This document shows, one piece after another, positions 1 through 6,829 of a DNA stretch of 9,327 bases. The translations under genes were made by a program, and so were the position numbers. Position 1 is the stretch's first letter. Each line of letters starts with the position of its first letter. Source of the DNA: Bifidobacterium breve (GTDB taxonomy: Bacteria; Actinomycetota; Thermoleophilia; Miltoncostaeales; Miltoncostaeaceae); NCBI GenBank assembly GCA_945876305.1, contig CAMCOB010000046.1, positions 1 to 9,327 of the forward strand, read 5' to 3'. The notes below the pieces were generated by a model, which saw only the letters and a program-made list of their open reading frames with translations, did no database searches and was not told the origin of the DNA.

Positions 1-14
1 CGCACAGCCACTAG

Positions 15-60
15 ATGCGCGTATATCTAATGTCTGTCATAAGAAATACTTGTAATGCAC
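15..60 (+). promoter_or_regulatory. AT-rich leader, possible promoter of the ABC importer operon
   Basis: The stretch from about 22 to 57 is clearly more AT-rich than the rest of this GC-rich window. It lies about 60-95 bases before the first gene of the importer operon. It contains several TANNNT-like hexamers (TATATC at 22-27, TAATGT at 28-33, TGTAAT at 51-56), but no convincing -35 box at 16-18 bp from any one of them. I infer a promoter from composition and position only. No conserved riboswitch core, such as the thiamine-box CTGAGA, is visible between here and the start codon. Confidence 0.3.
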
Positions 61-107
61 GCCGGCCTCACCTACCGTTGCGACCGCAGTCACCGGAGTC
101 GTGTTTC

Positions 108-113
108 GAGGAG
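108..113 (+). promoter_or_regulatory. Ribosome binding site that fixes the ABC ATPase start
   Basis: GAGGAG lies 4 bases before the ATG at 118. An in-frame ATG at 55 is also open, but it would add 21 residues rich in Arg and His that do not resemble the family N-terminus. The Shine-Dalgarno match and the family-like start (APALRVNGVSKTY) both favour 118. Confidence 0.7.
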
Positions 114-117
114 ACAG

Positions 118-918
118 ATGGCACCTGCCCTTCGCGTCAATGGCGTGTCGAAGACATATGCGCGGAGCGAGAGTCCCGCGCTCACCCCGACGTCGTTCGA
201 GGTCGAGCCCGGCCAGTTCGTGAGCCTGGTGGGGCCGAGCGGGTGCGGCAAGTCCACGTTGCTCGGCATGATCGCCGGGCTCATCACGCCCGACGAGGGG
301 TCCATCGAGGCGCTTGGCGAGCCGGTGACCGGGCCGGGCAATGGGCGGGCCATCGTGTTTCAGGATGCCGCGCTGTTTCCGTGGCTCACGCTGGAGCGCA
401 ACGTGGAATACGGCCTGCGCGCGCATGGCATGCCCAAGGCGGAGCGGCGCGAGAAGGTTGCGCATGCGCTGCGCATGGTGCATCTGGATCACGTGGCGGA
501 GAAGCATCCCTACGAGTTGTCGGGTGGCATGCGCCAGCGTGCGTCCATCGCCCGTGCGCTGGTGCTCGAGCCCGAGATCCTGCTCATGGACGAGCCGTTC
601 AGCGCCCTTGACGCCCAGACCCGCACGCTGCTGCAGGATGAGCTCCAGCGGATATGGCTTGAGACGCGGCCGGCGGTGGTGTTTGTCACGCACAACCTCA
701 TCGAGGCGGCGTTTCTGTCGGACACCGTGCATCTGTTGTCGTCATCACCGGGCCGCGTGGTGAAGACCTACGACATCGGGATCCCCCGCCCGCGCGACGA
801 GGCCGACCCGGCATTGCTGGACATCCGCCACGACATGCTGGAGCGGCTGCGCGCCGAGGTCGACGACGCAGCGCTGCGTCGTGCGGAGTTTGCCGAGGTC
901 ACCGAGGTGGGGGCATGA
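118..918 (+). CDS. ABC transporter ATP-binding protein, NitT/TauT (SsuB/TauB) family
   Basis: This is the cytoplasmic ATPase of a binding-protein-dependent importer. It hydrolyses ATP to drive the permease encoded next to it. All nucleotide-binding-domain motifs are visible in the 266-residue product: Walker A GPSGCGKST at 39-47, Q-loop Q82 in VFQDAALFPW, signature LSGGMRQR at 134-141, Walker B ILLMDEP at 154-160, D-loop SALD at 162-165 and the switch His192 in VTHN. The FQD.aLFPWlt sequence and the length are typical of the SsuB/TauB/NrtD group. The C-terminal tail after residue 215 is short and Asp/Glu/Arg-rich, with no extra regulatory domain. The stop overlaps the permease start as ATGA, so the two are probably translated together. 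The family assignment is strong, but the exact substrate (aliphatic sulfonate, taurine, nitrate or a thiamine precursor) cannot be read from the ATPase. Confidence 0.95.
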   Translation: MAPALRVNGVSKTYARSESPALTPTSFEVEPGQFVSLVGPSGCGKSTLLGMIAGLITPDEGSIEALGEPVTGPGNGRAIVFQDAALFPWLTLERNVEYGLRAHGMPKAERREKVAHALRMVHLDHVAEKHPYELSGGMRQRASIARALVLEPEILLMDEPFSALDAQTRTLLQDELQRIWLETRPAVVFVTHNLIEAAFLSDTVHLLSSSPGRVVKTYDIGIPRPRDEADPALLDIRHDMLERLRAEVDDAALRRAEFAEVTEVGA

Positions 919-1706
919 GCGCAGGCCGCCTGAAGTCCGTCTGCTGGGACATCGTGCGCAAGGGATGGTTCCTCGCGCTTGTCATTTTCCTGTGGTGGCT
1001 TGTGACGGCCGCAGGATGGGCCGACCCCTACAAATTGCCGACCCCCGGCGATGTGCTCTCGACCCTCGGCAACCTGTTTACCGAGCGTGCCCTGCTCGAT
1101 GACCTGGGGGCGACACTGCTGCGCCTGGTTGAGGGCTGGGCAATCGGCGTGACCGCTGGCGTGCTGCTCGGCCTCATCACGGGCGGCTCACGGTTTCTTG
1201 AGGACGGCATCCGCCCGGTGATCGCCGGCCTGCAGGCCGTGCCCACCATCGCCTTCCTGCCGCTGGCCATTTTGTGGTTTGGGTTCAACGGCACCGCCGT
1301 GCTCGTCATCACCGCATTCGGCACGTTTAAGCCGATGGCCATTTCCACCTACTCGGCCATGCACCAGGTGTCGCCCACGCTCATGATGGCGGGGCGCGCC
1401 ATGGGAGCCCGCGGGTTGTTCCTGCAGCGCACGCTGGTGTTTCCCGCGATCGTCCCCAATCTGGTGACGGGGCTCAAATTGTCGTGGTCGTTTGCCTGGC
1501 GCGCGCTCATGGCCGCGGAGATCGTGGTGACCGGTGCCCAGGGGCTTGGCGGGGTGCTGGAGCTCGGGCGCGAGATCGGCGCCATCGACGTGGTGATCGC
1601 GGTCATCCTGGTCATCCTGGTGGTGGGCATCGTCACGGAGCAGCTGTTCTTCACCCGTCTGGAGCGGTGGGTCAACCGCCGCTGGGGGCTCACGGGTGCG
1701 CGCTAG
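915..1706 (+). CDS. ABC transporter permease, NitT/TauT (SsuC/TauC) family
   Basis: This is the inner-membrane channel subunit of the same importer, 263 residues long, which is usual for SsuC/TauC. About six hydrophobic segments can be seen, near residues 17-34, 68-90, 101-121, 124-145, 185-206 and 224-245. The coupling loop that contacts the ATPase (EAA-like region) lies around residues 158-180, in AGRAMGARGLFLQRTLVFPA. The LPTPGDV segment after the first helix is typical of the group. The ATG at 915 overlaps the ATPase stop by 4 bases and has GAGG at 904-907, 7 bases upstream. The 3' end overlaps the binding-protein start by 11 bases. The sequence shows family membership clearly but does not fix the substrate. 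Confidence 0.94.
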   Translation: MSAGRLKSVCWDIVRKGWFLALVIFLWWLVTAAGWADPYKLPTPGDVLSTLGNLFTERALLDDLGATLLRLVEGWAIGVTAGVLLGLITGGSRFLEDGIRPVIAGLQAVPTIAFLPLAILWFGFNGTAVLVITAFGTFKPMAISTYSAMHQVSPTLMMAGRAMGARGLFLQRTLVFPAIVPNLVTGLKLSWSFAWRALMAAEIVVTGAQGLGGVLELGREIGAIDVVIAVILVILVVGIVTEQLFFTRLERWVNRRWGLTGAR

Positions 1707-2691
1707 GGCACGTGCCCTCGGGGTGCTCGTGGCTGCGGTCGTCGTGGCTCTTGGCGGCGCCGCGTTGGTTGCAGGATGCGGAGGAGGTGCGGGGTCGTAC
1801 GACTCGGTGCAGGTGGGCTTCCTGGTCAACCTCACGCATGGCCCCGCCATCATCGGGTTGCAGAAGGAGTTCAGCGACGGGCTCGCTGGCCTGCCGGTTC
1901 TGGAGCATCCATTTCAGAATGGGCCCGAGGAGATCAGCGCGCTCTTGGGCGGGTCACTCGATGCCGCCTACGTGGGGCCCGGGCCGTACGTGATGGCCGA
2001 GAGCCGTGCGCCCGGGCGTCTGCGCCTGCTTGCGGGCGTGGTCACCGGTGGGCAGCGCCTGGTGGCCACGCCGTCGTCGGGTATCCGCACCATCGCGGAC
2101 CTCGCGGGGAAGAAGGTGGCAGTACCCGCGCATGGCAACACACAGGATCTGACGCTGCGTCTGCTGCTGGAGCGCGCCGGGCTGAAGGGTGACGACCAGG
2201 GGGGAACCGTGGGAATCGTGCCGGTAAAGAACGCGGCGCTCGGCGATGCCATTGACGGTGGCGTTGTCGACGCCGCCCTCGCCCCGGAGCCGTACGCCGC
2301 CAAGTTGATCGCCACGGGCGTAGTCGTACCGGTGGCTCCGGCCGACCGGCAGATTGCGCGCTGGCGTATTCCGGCGACGGTGCTGGTGGTCACCGAGGAG
2401 TTCGCAACGGCCGAGCCTGCGGCGGTACGCGCGTTGGTGGCGGCGACTGCACGGGCGGTGGCCCGGGCCGAGGCGAATCCAGCCGTTGTCGCGAAGGCCT
2501 TCAACGATCTCATCGCCGAGATCACGGGCAAGACGATGGATGGGAAGGTGCTCATGACTGCGTTGGCGAACATGACGGCTAATACCGACATCGCCCCGGG
2601 GTCCATGCAATTGATGGTGGACGCGGCGGACGCGGCGGGGTACCTCGGGGGCCCCGTGCCGCCCGCAACAATGGTTCCCCGCCCCGGCTGA
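1696..2691 (+). CDS. ABC transporter substrate-binding lipoprotein, NitT/TauT (SsuA-like) family
   Basis: This extracytoplasmic binding protein captures the solute and delivers it to the permease. The 331-residue product opens with an Arg-rich n-region and a hydrophobic core (residues 8-24). A lipobox LVAGC follows with the lipidated Cys at 28, so it should be a membrane-anchored lipoprotein. The mature part has features of the SsuA/NMT1-like fold: LVNLTHGPAIIGLQKEF (43-59), NGPEEISALLGGSLDAAYVGPGPY (75-98) and VAVPAHGNTQDLTLR (141-155). The last of these carries the GNTQD motif common in sulfonate/nitrate binding proteins. I chose the GTG at 1696 because later starts (for example GTG at 1723) would remove the positive n-region. 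It overlaps the permease by 11 bases. The substrate is not determined: aliphatic sulfonates are a reasonable guess, with taurine, nitrate or pyrimidine precursors as alternatives. Confidence 0.9.
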   Translation: MRARARALGVLVAAVVVALGGAALVAGCGGGAGSYDSVQVGFLVNLTHGPAIIGLQKEFSDGLAGLPVLEHPFQNGPEEISALLGGSLDAAYVGPGPYVMAESRAPGRLRLLAGVVTGGQRLVATPSSGIRTIADLAGKKVAVPAHGNTQDLTLRLLLERAGLKGDDQGGTVGIVPVKNAALGDAIDGGVVDAALAPEPYAAKLIATGVVVPVAPADRQIARWRIPATVLVVTEEFATAEPAAVRALVAATARAVARAEANPAVVAKAFNDLIAEITGKTMDGKVLMTALANMTANTDIAPGSMQLMVDAADAAGYLGGPVPPATMVPRPG

Positions 2692-2717
2692 TCCGCATCC
2701 CGGGAGGAGTCGGCCCC

Positions 2718-2736
2718 CCCGCGTAGAAACGCAGGG
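2718..2736. terminator. Small hairpin between the importer operon and parA
   Basis: CCC-GCGT (2718-2724) can pair with ACGC-GGG (2729-2732 and 2734-2736) around an AGAA loop, with one bulged A at 2733. It sits in the 77-base gap between the binding-protein stop and the parA start. There is no T-run after it, so it is at best a weak or Rho-assisted terminator, or a leader structure for parA. The rest of the gap holds the parA Shine-Dalgarno and nothing else I can name. Confidence 0.3.
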
Positions 2737-2755
2737 CGGCTCAGAACATCTCTCC

Positions 2756-2761
2756 GGGAGG
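2756..2761 (+). promoter_or_regulatory. Ribosome binding site of parA
   Basis: GGGAGG lies 7 bases upstream of the ATG at 2769. It is a strong site and supports this start. Confidence 0.7.
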
Positions 2762-2768
2762 CCCGCAG

Positions 2769-3617
2769 ATGGCGCGTTCAGCGCGCATATTGGCAATGGC
2801 GAACCAGAAGGGCGGCGTGGCAAAGACCACATCGTCCCTGAACGTTGCAGTCGCACTTCGTGAGAAGGGCATGCGCGTGCTGGTCGTCGACCTGGATCCC
2901 CAGAGCAACCTCTCGATGAGTCAGGGCATTGACGTCGAGAACCTCGACCTCGGAATGTTCGACGTCCTCGTGAGGTCGCTGCCAATCACCGACATCGTCC
3001 AGGTATGTGAGATCGACGTGGCACCGGCGGGTATTGAACTCGCGGGCGCCGAGCTCGCGCTCTCCAGCATGATCGGCCGCGAGCGGGCACTTGCGCGCGC
3101 ACTGCAGCCGGTCGCTGGGGCATACGACTACATCATCATGGATACGCCGCCATCGCTCGGCCTGCTCACCATCAATGGGATGGTGGCGGCACAGGGCGTG
3201 ATTGTGCCCGTGCAGTGCGAGTACCTCTCGCTGCGCGGCCTCGCCCAGTTGCAGCAGACGCTGGGTCAGGTGCGTGAGCATCTCAACCCCGACGTGGACA
3301 TCTTCGGGATCCTGCCGACCATGTACGACGGGCGCACCATGCACTGCCGCGAGGCGGTGGATGTGCTCACCGCCAGCTTCGGCGACACGGTGTTCCGTAC
3401 CCGCATCGGCAAGACCGTGCGGTTCGCGGAGGCACCGGTGCAGGGACAGAGCGCACTCAAGTTCGACTCCAATGGCCAGTCGGCCCGTTGGTACCGCCAG
3501 GTGGCCCGCGAGGTTCTGGAGCGGGATGGCCGTTGGACCGACGACCTCGAGCGCATGCGCGCGAAGCAGTCGTCACACCCAACCAATACGCAGCCGACAC
3601 TGAGGTTGGCGTCGTGA
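2769..3617 (+). CDS. ParA/Soj-family ATPase, orphan (no ParB beside it)
   Basis: This is a P-loop ATPase of the ParA/MinD group. Its members dimerise on ATP and bind DNA or membrane to position plasmids, chromosomes or protein complexes. The 282-residue product has the deviant Walker A NQKGGVAKTT at 12-21 with signature Lys14 and catalytic Lys19, Walker A' VVDLDPQSN at 39-47 (Asp41, Asp43), and Walker B YIIMDTPPSLG at 121-131 (Asp125). The Ala in KGGVAKTT replaces the usual Gly. The same change occurs in the second actinobacterial ParA near xerD/scpA (the mycobacterial Rv1708 type), so it is not by itself a sign of inactivity. There is no N-terminal helix-turn-helix and no MinD-type C-terminal amphipathic helix that I can see. 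The tail (260-282) is polar. No parB or parS-like palindrome is present. The stop overlaps the downstream ftsZ start as GTGA, which suggests a role in placing that polymer. That link is inference from context. Confidence 0.92.
   Translation: MARSARILAMANQKGGVAKTTSSLNVAVALREKGMRVLVVDLDPQSNLSMSQGIDVENLDLGMFDVLVRSLPITDIVQVCEIDVAPAGIELAGAELALSSMIGRERALARALQPVAGAYDYIIMDTPPSLGLLTINGMVAAQGVIVPVQCEYLSLRGLAQLQQTLGQVREHLNPDVDIFGILPTMYDGRTMHCREAVDVLTASFGDTVFRTRIGKTVRFAEAPVQGQSALKFDSNGQSARWYRQVAREVLERDGRWTDDLERMRAKQSSHPTNTQPTLRLAS
3602..3605 (+). promoter_or_regulatory. Ribosome binding site that fixes the ftsZ start
   Basis: GAGG inside the last codons of parA lies 8 bases before the GTG at 3614. This supports the GTG that overlaps the parA stop over the upstream open frame (back to 3488) and over the ATG at 3632, and it implies translational coupling. 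Confidence 0.6.
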
Positions 3618-4951
3618 CCGACAAGAAGTCAATGCGCGAGGGGCCCCTCGCCGATCTCTTCCGCAGCACCGGCGGCAATGCCCCTCAGGGGATGCAGTCG
3701 GAGGCACCAGCGAGCCTGTTTACCCCGTCGCCTGAGGGCTCCGAGAACCATGCCGTCGTGCGTGTGGTGGGTGTGGGCGGCGCCGGTTGCAACGCCGTCG
3801 ACCGCATGGTGGAGGCCGGGCTGCGCGGTGTGGAGTTTGTAGCCGTCAACACCGACCGACAGGCGCTCGACGCCAGTCGGGCAGATGTGGTTATCCCCGT
3901 TGGCGCCGAGGTCACGCGTGGCCTGGGTACCGGCGGCGATCCCTCGACCGGTGAGATGGCATTTCGCGAGAGTGAAGACCATCTGCGTCGCGTGCTCCGG
4001 GGATCAGACCTCGTGTTCATCGCCGCGGGCGAGGGCGGCGGCACCGGTACCGGCGGCTCGCCGATCGTGGCCAAGGTGGCCCGTGAGATGGGCGCACTCG
4101 CCGTGGCGGTGGTCACTCGGCCATTCGGCTTTGAGGGCACCAAGCGCGCCACCACCGCCGATCTGGGTATTCACCATCTGCAGGACGCCGCTGACACGGT
4201 CATCGTCATCCCGAATGACCGCCTGATGAACGTGCTCGAGCGCGGTACCAGCGTGGTGCAGGCATTTGCCGTGGCTGACGACCTGCTGCGCCAGGGCGTG
4301 CAGGGAATCTGCGATCTCATCACCCTGCCGGGTTTGATCAATGTGGACTTCGCAGATGTGCGCACCATCCTGAAGGACGCCGGTACTGCACTCCTGGGTA
4401 TCGGCTACGCCAGCGGCGGAAGCCGCGCCACAGATGCGGCCCTGGCCGCCATTTCGTCACCGCTCCTTGAGACGCCCGTGGACGGAGCCCGGGGCATCCT
4501 TCTTGGCATTACCGGTGGGCCAAACATGTCGTTGATTGAGGTCACCGAGGCCGCACAGGTCGTGGCGGATGCTGCCGACCCTGAGGCCAACATCATCTTT
4601 GGTGCGACCATCGACGAAGACCTTGAGGACCAGGTATGGGTCACGGTTGTGGCCGCGAACCTCGCCGGAAAGGCGTCGCGCGGATCGTCGCTGTCGCGCC
4701 CGTCGGCCACTCGCGTAGAACGCGGCCGTCGCACCCGTACGGACTCCACCTACGCCACCCCGCTGGATGGCGCTCCCGAGATCTCGGAGCCGCCGGAGGC
4801 ACCGGATCTATCGGCAGATGTGCCGCCGCTTCCCCCGCCACGTGTTGTGGAGCCCGCAACTGAGCTCGACATGCCTGAGGCACCAAAGCTCTTCTCGGTG
4901 GGTGACGACGTACCGCCGCCCTCGGGCGACGAGCCGCCGATCGCCTCATAG
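3614..4951 (+). CDS. ftsZ: FtsZ-family tubulin-like GTPase
   Basis: This cytoplasmic GTPase should polymerise like tubulin; the canonical member forms the division ring. In the 445-residue product, a short variable N-terminus (1-45) leads into T1 VGVGGAGCNAVDRM (52-65) and NTDRQAL (79-85). The tubulin signature AGEGGGTGTGG follows (138-148), then RPFGFEG (169-175) and the T7 catalytic loop LINVDFADVR (241-250) with both Asp residues present. The second domain ends near 350. GTP binding and hydrolysis therefore look intact. The GEGGGTGTGG form is actinobacterial. Oddities are TRGLGTGGDPSTG (101-113), where most FtsZ have TRGLGAGANPEVG, and an acidic, Pro-rich tail of about 95 residues. That tail does not end in a clear D/E-IPxFLR peptide; the nearest match is ELDMPEAPKLF at 417-427. 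It lies outside any dcw cluster and is coupled to parA by a 4-base overlap. It may be the main FtsZ or a paralogue. Confidence 0.88.
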   Translation: MTDKKSMREGPLADLFRSTGGNAPQGMQSEAPASLFTPSPEGSENHAVVRVVGVGGAGCNAVDRMVEAGLRGVEFVAVNTDRQALDASRADVVIPVGAEVTRGLGTGGDPSTGEMAFRESEDHLRRVLRGSDLVFIAAGEGGGTGTGGSPIVAKVAREMGALAVAVVTRPFGFEGTKRATTADLGIHHLQDAADTVIVIPNDRLMNVLERGTSVVQAFAVADDLLRQGVQGICDLITLPGLINVDFADVRTILKDAGTALLGIGYASGGSRATDAALAAISSPLLETPVDGARGILLGITGGPNMSLIEVTEAAQVVADAADPEANIIFGATIDEDLEDQVWVTVVAANLAGKASRGSSLSRPSATRVERGRRTRTDSTYATPLDGAPEISEPPEAPDLSADVPPLPPPRVVEPATELDMPEAPKLFSVGDDVPPPSGDEPPIAS

Positions 4952-4964
4952 CGGCGCCGGCCTG

Positions 4965-6530
4965 ATGATCACCGGCGCCGTCGCGGCCGGGAGCCCACTG
5001 GCCGCGCGGGCCGGTGCGGATGCCCTGGCCGCCGGCGGTACGGCCACCGATGCCGTTATCGCCGGCGCGCTCATGTCGGCGGTGGCCGAGAGCGTGCTCA
5101 CCGGCCCGGGGGCTGGCGGATTTCTGCTGGTGCGTCCACCGGGCGGGCCCGCCACGTTGCTGGACTTCTTCGTGTCGGTGCCGGGAACCGGACCCGGTGG
5201 CCGGGTGCTCGACCCCCACGATCTGCATGCCTTCACCGTGCCATTTGGCACCGTGGAGCAGGTGTTTCACATCGGCGCTGCGTCGTGCGCCGTGCCGGGG
5301 ATGCTTGCCGGTCTCGACCTGGCCTCGCGTCGGTTCGGCCGCATACCGTTGGCCGATCTTGCGGCCCCGGCGGTGCGTCAGGCTCGCGAGGGCGTGATGA
5401 TTGGCGAACAGGCGGCCTACCTGCACGAGATTCTCGCCGAGATGCTTATGCACACGCCATCAAGCGCCGCCATTTACGGGCAGCACGGGGGGCGCCCCAC
5501 GCCACCCGGCGGCACCATCTGGATGCCCGATCTTGCCGAGTCGCTCGAACGCTTTGGACGGGAGGGGGCCGCGTGTCTGTACGACGGCATGCTTGGCGAG
5601 GAGTTGATCAGGTACCTCGAGGTGCAGGGCGGGCTTATTACGCGGGATGACCTGCGCGCCTACGGCGTGATTGAGCGCACCCCGCTTGAAGTGCCATTCC
5701 GCGGCGTCACGGTGCTCACCAATCCCCCGCCATCGAGTGGTGGCACGCTCATCTCCGCCGCACTGCATCACCTGGGGCAGAACCCACCACCAGTAGATGA
5801 CGACGGGTTCTACCTGGGGCTCGCACGCGCCGAGGCCGCCGCCAATTCGATGCGCGGGCCGGAGTTCAACGCGAGCCTGTCCGACGACGACTTCCTCGAC
5901 CGCTTCTGGGCGGCGCTGTCAGGGCACGAGACCTCGGGGCTGCCCCCATCGAGGAAGCCCACCGGTACCACCCACGTAAGCGCGATCGATGCGGAGGGCG
6001 GCATGGCCAGCCTCTCGTCATCCAATGGGTCGGGGTCGGGCGTGGTGGTGCCCGGCACCGGGATCATGCTCAACAACATGCTGGGCGAGAGTGATCTGAA
6101 CCCCGGCGGATTCGGAACGCTGCCGGCAGGGGTACGGATGACGTCGATGATGGCCCCGACGCTCATCATTGATGGCGACCGACCGGTGGCATCGCTCGGC
6201 TCAGCCGGCTCGAACCGGCTGCGGTCTGCCATCCTCGCCGTGGTCGCCGATCTGGTTGACGGGAACGCGCTGCCACGTGACGCGGTTGCGCGCCCACGTA
6301 TCCATCACGAAGGCGGTGGCCTCGACGTTGAGGGCGGTGTGCCGGACAACGCCGTGCAGGCACTCCGGGCCGACGGCTTCGACCTGCGCCTGTGGACTGA
6401 GTCCAATCTCTACTTCGGCGGGGTATCTGCGGTGGGTTCGGGCAAGCGGGGACTTGAGGCCGCAGGCGATCCGCGGCGTGGGGGAGGGGCATTCGGAGTG
6501 GACGAGCATGGAGAGGTCATCGAGCTGTGA
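4965..6530 (+). CDS. Gamma-glutamyltransferase-family Ntn-hydrolase (GGT-like)
   Basis: Members cleave gamma-glutamyl or related amide bonds after self-processing at a Thr that becomes the catalytic nucleophile. The 521-residue product starts directly with the family core (AVAAGSPLAARAGADALAAG, 5-24), then GPGAGGFLLVR (48-57). It has the processing site GTTHVSAID (334-342), where Thr335 aligns with the E. coli nucleophile Thr391, then GTGIMLNNML (365-374), RMTSMMAPT (391-399) and GSAGSNRLRSAI (412-423). Two points are unusual. There is no signal peptide, although classical bacterial GGTs are exported. Also, the R-E-x-AP motif holding the substrate-binding Arg (Arg114 in E. coli) is replaced by LDFFVSVPG (66-74), so the true substrate may not be glutathione. 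The ATG at 4965 is 13 bases after ftsZ and has no clear Shine-Dalgarno, so coupling is likely. An upstream in-frame extension to 4767 only shadows ftsZ. Confidence 0.87.
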   Translation: MITGAVAAGSPLAARAGADALAAGGTATDAVIAGALMSAVAESVLTGPGAGGFLLVRPPGGPATLLDFFVSVPGTGPGGRVLDPHDLHAFTVPFGTVEQVFHIGAASCAVPGMLAGLDLASRRFGRIPLADLAAPAVRQAREGVMIGEQAAYLHEILAEMLMHTPSSAAIYGQHGGRPTPPGGTIWMPDLAESLERFGREGAACLYDGMLGEELIRYLEVQGGLITRDDLRAYGVIERTPLEVPFRGVTVLTNPPPSSGGTLISAALHHLGQNPPPVDDDGFYLGLARAEAAANSMRGPEFNASLSDDDFLDRFWAALSGHETSGLPPSRKPTGTTHVSAIDAEGGMASLSSSNGSGSGVVVPGTGIMLNNMLGESDLNPGGFGTLPAGVRMTSMMAPTLIIDGDRPVASLGSAGSNRLRSAILAVVADLVDGNALPRDAVARPRIHHEGGGLDVEGGVPDNAVQALRADGFDLRLWTESNLYFGGVSAVGSGKRGLEAAGDPRRGGGAFGVDEHGEVIEL

Positions 6531-6829
6531 ACACGCGTGAAGTGGAGATAGAGGGCGCGGCCTACGTGCTGCGGGCAGAGCCGCCCCGCACGTCGCTCAC
6601 CGACGATGCCCACACGCTGTGGGGATTCAACATCGAGGTGATGAAGGGTGGGGCCCCCGTGTGCATCAAGACATGCTTCGTGGGTCGGGTGTCGATGCAG
6701 GCTCGCCACCCCGATGCACTCGTCGGTCCTGCCGCGGAGATCTCTGCCGCGGTCCATTCGCTGGCCTTCGACAAGGTGGTCGAATCCCTTGCCAAGGGCG
6801 ACCTGGACGACGGCATCGTGTTCGCCTGA
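6527..6829 (+). CDS. Hypothetical 100-residue protein at the end of the parA-ftsZ-GGT unit
   Basis: I do not recognise this protein. It has 100 residues, no signal peptide and no membrane segment. It begins with alternating hydrophobic residues (VEIEGAAYVLRAE, 6-18) and LWGFNIEVMKGGAPVCIKTCFVGRV (31-55), which suggests a beta-sheet core, and ends with a helix-like segment (69-95). The paired Cys (46 and 50, CIKTC) could bind metal or form a disulfide, but this is only a pattern. Support for a real gene comes from its GTG start overlapping the GGT stop as GTGA, from GAGAGG at 6511-6516 (10 bases upstream), and from the stop lying just before a hairpin. The context suggests a partner of the upstream enzyme. 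The function is unknown. Confidence 0.65.
   Translation: MNTREVEIEGAAYVLRAEPPRTSLTDDAHTLWGFNIEVMKGGAPVCIKTCFVGRVSMQARHPDALVGPAAEISAAVHSLAFDKVVESLAKGDLDDGIVFA

Noticed and set aside
1..117. Possible thiamine or other riboswitch before the importer genes
   Set aside because: No conserved riboswitch core such as CTGAGA or a long paired leader is present, and the leader is too short unless it extends left of the window.
1601..1618. Tandem 9-bp repeat GGTCATCCT x2
   Set aside because: It encodes repeated hydrophobic residues in the last membrane helix of the permease. Two copies are not evidence of a functional repeat.
1954..2985. 343-codon open frame on the minus strand
   Set aside because: It lies opposite the binding-protein gene and the start of parA, both of which have clear motifs. 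Its translation is Arg/Gly/His-rich with no recognisable domain. Long antisense frames are expected at this GC content.
3488..3613. N-terminal extension of ftsZ by 42 codons
   Set aside because: It sits inside parA in another frame, reads as Arg/Pro/Gly-rich non-family sequence, and the GTG at 3614 has its own Shine-Dalgarno and GTGA overlap.
4767..4964. N-terminal extension of the GGT-like protein by 66 codons
   Set aside because: It overlaps the ftsZ tail in another frame. The Arg/Ser-rich translation is neither a signal peptide nor a GGT sequence.
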